A DNA stretch of 64,000 nucleotides from Bacteroidota bacterium (GTDB lineage Bacteria; Bacteroidota; Bacteroidia; Chitinophagales; BACL12), in the NCBI GenBank assembly GCA_016715425.1, contig JADKAC010000008.1:417001-481000 (forward strand). Direction: 5' to 3'. Positions within the stretch are counted from its first letter, which is position 1, and every line of letters starts with the position of its first letter. Below are positions 27,309 to 34,354 of this stretch, in pieces. The translations under genes were made by a program, and so were the position numbers. Below the pieces are notes generated by a model. The model was not told the DNA's origin. It made no database searches and was given only the letters and a program-made list of their open reading frames with translations.

Positions 27309-28349
27309 TTATTGCAGTTGAAATTTAATAGGTAGTGTATAGAAAACATCTACCGGCTTACCTTGCTGCATACCTGGATTCCAATTTGGCATTTTCTTTA
27401 CCACACGCAAAGCTTCTTCATCGCATCCTGATCCTATTCCTCTCACTACTACTGCATCACTTATTTTTCCTTTGCCACTCACAACAAATTTTATATACAC
27501 AGTTCCTTGAATCATATTGTCTTTAGCTAGAGCCGGATACTTTATATTTTCTGCGAGAAATTTATACATCGCTTCATCACCTCCTGGAAATTCAGGCATC
27601 TGTTCTACGGTTACAAAAATATTTGCATCCACAGTCGGTGCAGTTGGTACTGCGTCGCTGCTTTTTTTAGATGTGGTTTCTGCAACACTTTTTTCATTGA
27701 GTGTGATTTCATCAAAAACCATTGTGTCTGATTCTTTATCATCATTGCTTTCAATTACAATTAGATTTCCATCTTCTATATCGGTCGGTCTTGGTTCAAA
27801 AGCTACAGCACCTGAATTCGTTTCTTGTCTGTTATCTTGTTGGATTTCTAATTTATTTTCCACAGGCACAACAGGTTGAATAATTTCCTGTGCGGTTTGT
27901 TCAGGAGGGGATAATTCTGTAATATTTTTTTGCAAAACAGAGTCCGCCTTATTTTCTGAGATAACAGGATTGGTATATTCTTCTGCCTGAATAATTGCAA
28001 TTTTTTCTTGTTGAGTTTTATTCAATTGCGTAATAATTAAAAATGAAACTGCAATAAAAACTATCAGCATTGCAGCTACAGCAAGAGTGCGAGTATTCAA
28101 TGAAATTATACGTGGTTTTTTAGACCCGGTAATAATATCAATATCAGCTTCTATTTTTTGAAATACCCTTTGATTCTCTTTCATGGATTGCATTTTTAAT
28201 CCTTCATAGGAATCTCGCAGAAATGGATCTTCTTCCATCAATTTTTCAAACGCTCTTTTTTCAAAATCCGGAAGTTGATTCCGCATATAAGCGAGCATTT
28301 TCTCTTTGGTGTAGTAAATATCTTTAGTATGGTAGTATTTATCCAGCAT
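27309..28349 (-). CDS. Anti-sigma-like membrane protein with TonB C-terminal domain
   Basis: 346 residues. The first 60 (MLAYMRNQLPDFEKRAFEKLMEEDPFLRDSYEGL) resemble the N-terminus of Bacteroidota anti-sigma proteins. One membrane segment follows (about 90-112, TLAVAAMLIVFIAVSFLIITQL), then a long disordered, Gln/Glu/Pro-rich periplasmic linker. The end is a TonB C-terminal domain: EFPGGDEAMYKFLAENIKYP, GTVYIKFVVSGKGKISDAVVVRGIG and a final beta strand. The start overlaps the end of the preceding ECF sigma gene by 11 bases. This suggests a cell-surface-to-sigma signalling protein rather than a general energy transducer; that reading is inference. Confidence 0.85.
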   Translation of the reverse strand: MLDKYYHTKDIYYTKEKMLAYMRNQLPDFEKRAFEKLMEEDPFLRDSYEGLKMQSMKENQRVFQKIEADIDIITGSKKPRIISLNTRTLAVAAMLIVFIAVSFLIITQLNKTQQEKIAIIQAEEYTNPVISENKADSVLQKNITELSPPEQTAQEIIQPVVPVENKLEIQQDNRQETNSGAVAFEPRPTDIEDGNLIVIESNDDKESDTMVFDEITLNEKSVAETTSKKSSDAVPTAPTVDANIFVTVEQMPEFPGGDEAMYKFLAENIKYPALAKDNMIQGTVYIKFVVSGKGKISDAVVVRGIGSGCDEEALRVVKKMPNWNPGMQQGKPVDVFYTLPIKFQLQ

Positions 28350-28938
28350 TGTTCTTATCCATAAATATTTTTAAGTTGCGCTTACCATTTTGTATATAAC
28401 TTTTCACTTTCGATAATTCAAATCCGGTTATTTCTGCAATTTCCACGTAACTTTTGTTTTGAAGATAAAATAACTCTACACAAATTTTCTGTTCTGCATT
28501 CAACTCTTTTAATCCTTCTTCCAACAAGTCTAAATGTATTTCTTTTACTTGTGCTTCATCTAGATGCTCCTCGGCTGCAAAATCCATATCATTATCTTCA
28601 TCATCTGAATTTCTTCCCGGATCAAACTCAATAAAATTTATATTCTTGCCTTTGCGTAAATGCATAAGACATTGATTTTTAGTAACCATGTATAACCAGG
28701 ATTTAAAATTATTTACCTGATGATTTTTTAAATCAGACATGAGTTTCTCAAACACAAACATGGTCATGTCCTGGGCTTCTGCTTCATTCTTCAAATATTG
28801 CATGCTCACACCAAACACTAAATGGACATAGCGCTTAAACAATTCGCCCAATATCTTATTATCACCGGATTGGCGGTACTCCGCCACCAGTATTTCGTCA
28901 TCAACCTGGATTGTATTTTTTGAACGTAGAAATTTCAA
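28339..28938 (-). CDS. ECF-type RNA polymerase sigma factor
   Basis: 199 residues with region 2 (LGELFKRYVHLVFGVSMQYLKNEAEAQDMTMFVFEKLM, FKSWLYMVTKNQCLMHLRK) and region 4 (LNAEQKICVELFYLQNKSYVEIAEITGFELSKVKSYIQNGKRNLK). An acidic insert (SDDEDNDMD) lies between them. The start is TTG at 28938. It overlaps the TonB-like anti-sigma gene by 11 bases, strong evidence for translational coupling and a regulatory pair. Confidence 0.93.
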   Translation of the reverse strand: MKFLRSKNTIQVDDEILVAEYRQSGDNKILGELFKRYVHLVFGVSMQYLKNEAEAQDMTMFVFEKLMSDLKNHQVNNFKSWLYMVTKNQCLMHLRKGKNINFIEFDPGRNSDDEDNDMDFAAEEHLDEAQVKEIHLDLLEEGLKELNAEQKICVELFYLQNKSYVEIAEITGFELSKVKSYIQNGKRNLKIFMDKNNAG

Positions 28939-28958
28939 ACCTGAAAATTTGGCTAATA

Positions 28959-28980
28959 AACGGCATTAACTGCCGGGTTT
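28959..28980 (-). terminator. Possible weak terminator after the NhaD-like gene
   Basis: Short hairpin CGGCA / TGCCG around TTAAC (28961-28975) followed on the minus strand by TTTATT. It lies between the end of the transporter gene at 29025 and the ECF sigma start at 28938. The stem is short, so the call is weak. Confidence 0.35.
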
Positions 28981-29024
28981 ATACTTTATAAAGATAAGAC
29001 TTTGAAATAAAGAGAGAAATATCC

Positions 29025-30329
29025 TCAATACACATCTTTTTCTATCGCTTGTTCGGTCTTGGCTTTATTATCATAGTCCTTATGAGGCTCATGCGGTTGC
29101 CATCCTTCTATTAGCATCAGAAAAGTAAATCCAATGATATAAGCAACAATTACATGCCAGCCTCCTTTCACCCAATTCGGAACTGATTTTGCCCGAGCAT
29201 ATAAATTTGAAATAGCAACTCCCGCTGAAGATCCAAACCAAATCATACTACCACCGTAACCGACTGCATACGCCAACACTGCCCAATCGTATCCACCTTG
29301 GACCAACGCAAGTTTTGTAAGTGGAATATTATCAAATACTGAAGATATAAAGCCCATTGCAAAAGCTGTTTGCCATGATGCTGCTGGTAAGGTATCTACA
29401 GGCATCATGCTGGCACTTAGTACAAGCGAAAGAAGAAATACTGTTCCGGGTACGGCTGTTGGAATTTCTTTCCATGGGGTTTTTGTAATTAATGCTCCTA
29501 ATATTATAGCTCCCCAAACACCGGCAGCAGGAAAATCAAGTAAAATATTGGTAGAAATAGCACCAATTAAAATCAATAGGCAAACAAGTAATTTTTTGTA
29601 ATCAATCGGTTTATTTTCAGCCATTCCATCCTTAATAATTGGCTGTAATTTGAATTGTTGTTTTGATGCGAAATATCCAAAAAACAAAAGAGCAGGTACT
29701 GAACCAATGTAAGCTGGTATTACCCAAGTTAAATCAACTCCGTCAATCCACATCATAGTTGTAGTTGTATCTCCAACTACTGAGCCTGCACCACCGGCAT
29801 TACTTGCTGCAACAATTGCCGCCAGATAACCAATATGTACATTGCCTCTAAATATTACAAGACCTATAGAACCGCCAATTAATGCAGCGGCGATATTATC
29901 TAAGAAGGCTGACATAACGAATACAAATACCAGCAATACAAAACAGCCTTGCCAACCACCGGGTAATATTTTTGGAAGGTTATCCGGTACACCGGATTCT
30001 TCAAAATGTTTGGCTAATACTGCAAAGCCTAATAATAAGCCAAGAAGGTTTACTAATATTTCCCACTCATGTTCAATTAGATGAACAACACTAAAATCTG
30101 TACTGAAGATTCTGAGAAGCAAAATACTTGTTAAACCTATTAAGGCTACCTGCAAAGTGCGATGATGAAAAAGTGCAACGCCTACTAAGGTGAGTGCAAA
30201 AAGTATAAACTCTAATCTTACACCATATATGGCGATTCCATCAGAAACAGGTTCACCGGAAGAGGCAAATGAAACCAAAGGTAGAAACACAAATATTCCG
30301 AGACTAGCGAGGAGCTTTTTGAAATTCAT
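29025..30329 (-). CDS. NhaD-like ion transporter (ArsB/NhaD superfamily), copy 2
   Basis: 434 residues, about eleven membrane segments after a signal-like start (LLASLGIFVFLPLVSFASS). The run AASNAGGAGSVVGDTTTTMMWIDG closely resembles the core motif of NhaD sodium/proton antiporters, and SVFDNIPLTKLAL matches the second discontinuous helix. The family moves Na+ out in exchange for H+, but citrate and other anion carriers of the same superfamily are alternatives. It is a tandem paralogue of the next gene upstream, 71 bases away, and a weak promoter-like TAACTTCGCC lies in that gap. Confidence 0.85.
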   Translation of the reverse strand: MNFKKLLASLGIFVFLPLVSFASSGEPVSDGIAIYGVRLEFILFALTLVGVALFHHRTLQVALIGLTSILLLRIFSTDFSVVHLIEHEWEILVNLLGLLLGFAVLAKHFEESGVPDNLPKILPGGWQGCFVLLVFVFVMSAFLDNIAAALIGGSIGLVIFRGNVHIGYLAAIVAASNAGGAGSVVGDTTTTMMWIDGVDLTWVIPAYIGSVPALLFFGYFASKQQFKLQPIIKDGMAENKPIDYKKLLVCLLILIGAISTNILLDFPAAGVWGAIILGALITKTPWKEIPTAVPGTVFLLSLVLSASMMPVDTLPAASWQTAFAMGFISSVFDNIPLTKLALVQGGYDWAVLAYAVGYGGSMIWFGSSAGVAISNLYARAKSVPNWVKGGWHVIVAYIIGFTFLMLIEGWQPHEPHKDYDNKAKTEQAIEKDVY

Positions 30330-30400
30330 TATTAAAGTTCTTGGTTAGTAAACGGCGGCGAAGTTAAGTAGAACTCCAGTAATAAAACAGCTTTAATATA

Positions 30401-31684
30401 TTATTGATGATTTTCAGTCACTTCCGTTTGTGTATTGTCGCTTAAATGATCATAGGGATGCCATCCATTTATACCATATAAAATAAAAAAGCCGATTACA
30501 TAAGCCAGAATTATATGCCATCCATTTTTTACCCACTTGCCGACAGACCTGCCTCTGGGAAATAAATTAGTAATAGCAACGCCGGCAGAAGAACCAAACC
30601 AAATCATGGAACCACCAAAACCAACTGCGTAGGCTAATAATCCCCAATCATAATTACTTTGTTCTAATGCAAGTTTTGTCAACGGAATATTATCGAATAC
30701 TGCAGAAATGAATCCGAGTATTAAAGCCGAAACCCAACTTGCAGGAGGCAATGTATCTACCGGCATTAAGGAAGCGCATAATACAAGACACATTAAAAAA
30801 GCAGATCCGGGCAAGGCACTTTTCACTTCTTTCCATGGAGTGGAAACAAATAAACTGCCTAACAATATAGCACCCCAAACTCCTGCCGCAGGGAAGTCCA
30901 ATAAAATATTTGTAATAATTGCACCTGCAAGAATTAATGCAACCACTACTATTTTTTTTGGCTTAACAGAATGTACCGATGTAGTGCTTTGTTTAATTAT
31001 AGGTTGAAATGCATGTTGTTGCCGAGCAGCAAAAAAACCAAAAATTAATAGTGCCGGCACTGCTGCTATATAAGCATGTACTACCTGACCGGGATTTATT
31101 CCGTCAATCCACATCATAGTGGTAGTAGTATCACCAACTACAGAACCACATCCTCCTGCATTACTTGCTGCAACAATAGCTGCGAGATATCCAATATGCA
31201 CTTCACCTTTGAAAATAATTAAGGCAACAGAACCCCCAATTAATGCAGCAGCAATGTTGTCAAGAAAAGATGATAAAATGAATATCATAATTAACAGAAA
31301 GAATGGCCCGGTCCAATTATCGGGTAAAAATTTTGGTAAATGATCTGGCACACCGGACTCTTCAAAATGTTTTGCAAGCACTGCAAATCCAATCAACAAT
31401 CCGAATAGGTTTAAAAGAATCCGCCATTCATGTTCCACATGTTCTATGGCATTAAAGTCTGTGAATAAAAATCTAACTATCAAAACAGAAATCAATCCTG
31501 TTATCGCAACATACAATGTATGATTATGAAAAAGTGCAACACCAACAAGAGTAAGCGCAAACAAAATAAACTCCAGCCGTATTCCAAAAAAGGATATACC
31601 ATCAACGCCGGCAGTTTCTGTTCCCGCTGCAAATAATAATGCAGGCACGGCTAACAGAAGAAGCAAAGAATACATTTTCTTCAT
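30401..31684 (-). CDS. NhaD-like ion transporter (ArsB/NhaD superfamily), copy 1
   Basis: 427 residues, colinear with the downstream paralogue and highly similar throughout, for example FFGIRLEFILFALTLVGVALFH, LLIGFAVLAKHFEESGVPD, AASNAGGCGSVVGDTTTTMMWIDG and AVFDNIPLTKLALEQ. One visible difference is Cys in place of Ala in the AGG-GSVVGD motif. About eleven membrane segments. It has a good promoter (31805-31833) and a leader of about 115 bases that contains two hairpins. The pair probably arose by gene duplication; the two may differ in ion affinity or pH range. Confidence 0.85.
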   Translation of the reverse strand: MKKMYSLLLLLAVPALLFAAGTETAGVDGISFFGIRLEFILFALTLVGVALFHNHTLYVAITGLISVLIVRFLFTDFNAIEHVEHEWRILLNLFGLLIGFAVLAKHFEESGVPDHLPKFLPDNWTGPFFLLIMIFILSSFLDNIAAALIGGSVALIIFKGEVHIGYLAAIVAASNAGGCGSVVGDTTTTMMWIDGINPGQVVHAYIAAVPALLIFGFFAARQQHAFQPIIKQSTTSVHSVKPKKIVVVALILAGAIITNILLDFPAAGVWGAILLGSLFVSTPWKEVKSALPGSAFLMCLVLCASLMPVDTLPPASWVSALILGFISAVFDNIPLTKLALEQSNYDWGLLAYAVGFGGSMIWFGSSAGVAITNLFPRGRSVGKWVKNGWHIILAYVIGFFILYGINGWHPYDHLSDNTQTEVTENHQ

Positions 31685-31740
31685 ACAATACCAATATGTT
31701 TTTTATAATATGCCTTTACAAAATTCGAAGGAAGGGAAAA

Positions 31741-31797
31741 CTTACATGCAGTAAGATTTACTCTTGTATTTCAGTAACCGGTCCTGGGTAGCTGAAA
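31741..31797 (-). promoter_or_regulatory. Structured 5' leader of the NhaD-like transporter gene (candidate)
   Basis: On the minus strand the predicted transcript begins with a hairpin TTTCAG-CT-ACC-loop-GGT-TA-CTGAAA (31797 to 31769), nine pairs with a 2x2 internal loop, and then a second hairpin with arms CTTAC/GTAAG (31755 to 31741). Both lie between a well-formed promoter and the start codon. I do not recognise a known riboswitch consensus. Confidence 0.4.
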
Positions 31798-31804
31798 GGC
31801 GGCA

Positions 31805-31833
31805 CAAAAGTATTATTCAATTGTGTAAATCAA
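31805..31833 (-). promoter_or_regulatory. Promoter of the first NhaD-like gene
   Basis: On the minus strand TTG (31833-31831), 18 bases, then TACTTTTG (31812-31805) with C three bases later, matching the extended consensus TAnnTTTGnnC. Transcription would begin near 31798. Confidence 0.6.
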
Positions 31834-31904
31834 AGACTAAATGAAAAAATATTTCTGCACTATTTGTTACAGAATAAGTGAATCTCCTTTGCTATTATAA
31901 ATGG

Positions 31905-31913
31905 TACTTTTGC
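31905..31913 (+). promoter_or_regulatory. -7 promoter box for the LutB-like gene
   Basis: TACTTTTGC is an exact consensus match 20 bases before the ATG at 31934. It lies within the longest reading frame, so the earlier ATG at 31901 cannot be the usual start. Confidence 0.65.
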
Positions 31914-31933
31914 AAAACCCGATATTTTATATC

Positions 31934-33316
31934 ATGACAGCAACATCAAATAAATTTCTTCACGACAGCGAACGCAAAGCGTTTGATAAAACGCATAAAA
32001 GCAAATTACTTTTTAATATTAATAAGTATGATCAAACTGTTGTAAAAGGCAAATTGCAATATCAGGATTTAGAGTTAGTGAAACGCAAGGCTAAAAACAT
32101 TAAGTGGAAAGCAATTGAAAACTTAGATAAATTACTGCTTGAGTTTGAAGCCAATTTTATGGCAAACGGTGGCAAAGTAATTTGGGCTAACGATGATAAA
32201 GAAGCTCTGAATGAGATACTAAAAATTCTGAAAAAGAAAAATGCGAAAACTGTTGTTAAAGCAAAAAGTATGTCCACAGAAGAAATTCATTTCAATGAAT
32301 TTTTAGCTGAGCATGGTATAGAAAGTATTGAAACAGATTTGGGTGAGTTTATTCAACAATTAGATGGTGAACCTCCCTATCATATTGTTACACCTGCCAT
32401 GCATAAAAGCAAACAGGATGTTGCTGAATTATTTGCAGAAAAATTAGGAACAGATATAAATCTTACTGCAGAGGAATTGACATTAGTTGCAAGAGAAAAA
32501 TTGCGTGAAAAATATTTGAAAGCAGAAGTAGGTATTTCCGGTGGCAATTTTATTCTGCCTGATATTGGTGGAATTGCGGTTACAGAAAATGAAGGTAATG
32601 CAAGACTCAGTACAAGTTTTCCAAAAACACATATTGTAGTTGTAGGCATTGAAAAAATGCTGAATAGTGTAAATGATTTACATTGGATTTGGCCACTGCT
32701 TGCCACTTATGGAACAGGCCAAAAAGTAACGGTTTATAATACCATTTTCACCGGTCCGAAAAAAGAAATTGAAACTGATGGTCCGGAAGAAATGTATGTG
32801 GTACTCTTAGATAATGGTCGCAGTAAATTATTAGCGCATGCAGATAAACGTGAAGCATTATATTGTATTCGTTGCGGTGCTTGTTTAAATGTTTGTCCCG
32901 TTTATAAAACTATTGGCGGACATACTTACGGCACTACTTACAGCGGCCCGATAGGTTCCATAATTACTCCGCATTATAAAGGCATGGAGGAATTTAAACA
33001 TCTCAGCGAAGCATCTACATTATGTGGTGCATGCACAGAAGTATGTCCTGTAAAAATTAATCTGCATAAATTATTATTATACAATCGCCATGAAGCAGCA
33101 GAAGAAGGCTTTACTACTTTCAGCGAACGCAGTATGTGGAAAGTATGGCGCAGTGCAATGCTGAGCAGAAATAAAATGGATCGTGGAAATAGTGCAATAA
33201 AAAATGCTGCTCTCGGAATTTTCTTTAAAGGCTCATGGGGTAAACGTAGGGAGATGTTGAAGTTTGCTCCTAAATCTTTTAGTGAGCAATGGAAAGAAAA
33301 ACATGGCAAGGAATAA
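31934..33316 (+). CDS. LutB-like iron-sulfur protein (LUD domain plus two 4Fe-4S sites)
   Basis: About 460 residues from the ATG at 31934 (MTATSNKFLHDSE). The N-terminal two-thirds is a LUD domain (VGISGGNFILPDIGGIAVTENEGN, THIVVVGIEKM). Two 4Fe-4S motifs follow: CIRCGACLNVCPVYKTIGGH near residue 311 and CGACTEVCPVKINLHKLL near 363. This is the architecture of LutB, the iron-sulfur subunit of the LutABC L-lactate dehydrogenase. No lutA or lutC lies beside it; the neighbours are transporters and a methyltransferase. Partners may lie elsewhere, or the protein may serve another oxidoreductase. Confidence 0.9.
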   Translation: MTATSNKFLHDSERKAFDKTHKSKLLFNINKYDQTVVKGKLQYQDLELVKRKAKNIKWKAIENLDKLLLEFEANFMANGGKVIWANDDKEALNEILKILKKKNAKTVVKAKSMSTEEIHFNEFLAEHGIESIETDLGEFIQQLDGEPPYHIVTPAMHKSKQDVAELFAEKLGTDINLTAEELTLVAREKLREKYLKAEVGISGGNFILPDIGGIAVTENEGNARLSTSFPKTHIVVVGIEKMLNSVNDLHWIWPLLATYGTGQKVTVYNTIFTGPKKEIETDGPEEMYVVLLDNGRSKLLAHADKREALYCIRCGACLNVCPVYKTIGGHTYGTTYSGPIGSIITPHYKGMEEFKHLSEASTLCGACTEVCPVKINLHKLLLYNRHEAAEEGFTTFSERSMWKVWRSAMLSRNKMDRGNSAIKNAALGIFFKGSWGKRREMLKFAPKSFSEQWKEKHGKE

Positions 33317-33340
33317 TTTTTAAAAAATTTAATCTTAAGT

Positions 33341-34237
33341 ATGCAATGTGAAATTTGTAACCAAGAAAAATTTCATGACTTACCTTTTTTTTATTTATGG
33401 AACAACAAGAAATTTCAACTTGTACAATGCAATAATTGTAAATTAATCACTTTAGATCCAAAGCCAACATCGCAAGAATTAGAATTGCTTTATGCAGAAG
33501 ATTATTTTGATCATGGAGCTCATGGCTTAGATGCTTATCAAAAAACTTACGAAGAAATCAGAGATGAAATTCCTGTGGAAACATGGAAAGAAAAAGTGCG
33601 GGAAACTATCTTAAAAGAAAAACCTGATGCAAAATCTTTGTTTGAAATTGGTGCTGCCATGGGTTATTTCTTAAACGCCGCAAAAGAATTAGGTATGCAA
33701 GTTTCTGGTTTGGAAATATCTTCTTCTGCGAATAAAAGAGCAAAAGAAAAATTTAATCTGGATTTATACAGCGGAGATTATGAAGAAATGGATTTAACAA
33801 ATGAATATGGGAAATGGGATGTAGTGTATGGTGGTGATGTTTTTGAACATTTCAGTAATCCATCCATTGTATTAGATAAAATTTATAACATGTTGAAGCC
33901 CGGCGGAATTGCCTATTTGGTAATTCCATCTACATTCAATTTATTTTCAAGTTCTATCGCAAATACTTTTCTAAAACTTTCTGGTAAGCAGCAAAAAATG
34001 GCCGACAATCCCTACCATTTATTTGAATATACTTCTAAGACTGCATCCAAAATGCTGAAAACAAAATTTAAAAAAATAAAAATTATTAATAATATTAAAA
34101 AGCCTTCTGAAGTAAATTTAAAATCTGGTAATCTTTTGTACAAGATAAAATATGTTATCCATCTTTTTAATTATCCGTACACAAAAATAACCGGAAGAAG
34201 AGGGGATAGAGTTACCTTAATTGGTATTAAAGAGTAA
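33341..34237 (+). CDS. Class I SAM-dependent methyltransferase with N-terminal zinc ribbon
   Basis: 298 residues. The N-terminus has CEICNQEK and CNNCKLITLDPKP, four cysteines forming a zinc ribbon, followed by YAEDYFDHG. The methyltransferase core has SLFEIGAAMGYFLNAAKELG (SAM-binding motif I), VYGGDVFEHFSNP and MLKPGGIAYLVIPS. This zinc-ribbon plus Methyltransf_23 layout is common in enzymes acting on sugars or lipids during surface glycan synthesis, but the substrate is not evident. It follows the LutB-like gene by 24 bases and may be co-transcribed. Confidence 0.88.
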   Translation: MQCEICNQEKFHDLPFFYLWNNKKFQLVQCNNCKLITLDPKPTSQELELLYAEDYFDHGAHGLDAYQKTYEEIRDEIPVETWKEKVRETILKEKPDAKSLFEIGAAMGYFLNAAKELGMQVSGLEISSSANKRAKEKFNLDLYSGDYEEMDLTNEYGKWDVVYGGDVFEHFSNPSIVLDKIYNMLKPGGIAYLVIPSTFNLFSSSIANTFLKLSGKQQKMADNPYHLFEYTSKTASKMLKTKFKKIKIINNIKKPSEVNLKSGNLLYKIKYVIHLFNYPYTKITGRRGDRVTLIGIKE

Positions 34238-34328
34238 TAAAACGATTAAAAGATTAATTCAATAATGCTTCCTTAAATAATCATTTTAATATCTCTACCT
34301 TCTTAGTATCAGCGTTCCATTCTTCTCT

Positions 34329-34337
34329 CTTACCTTT
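34329..34337 (+). promoter_or_regulatory. -7 promoter box for the E1 dehydrogenase gene
   Basis: TACCTTTGC, an exact consensus match, 17 bases before the ATG at 34355. No clear -33 TTG. Confidence 0.6.
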
Positions 34338-34354
34338 GCCATAATTCACAACAA

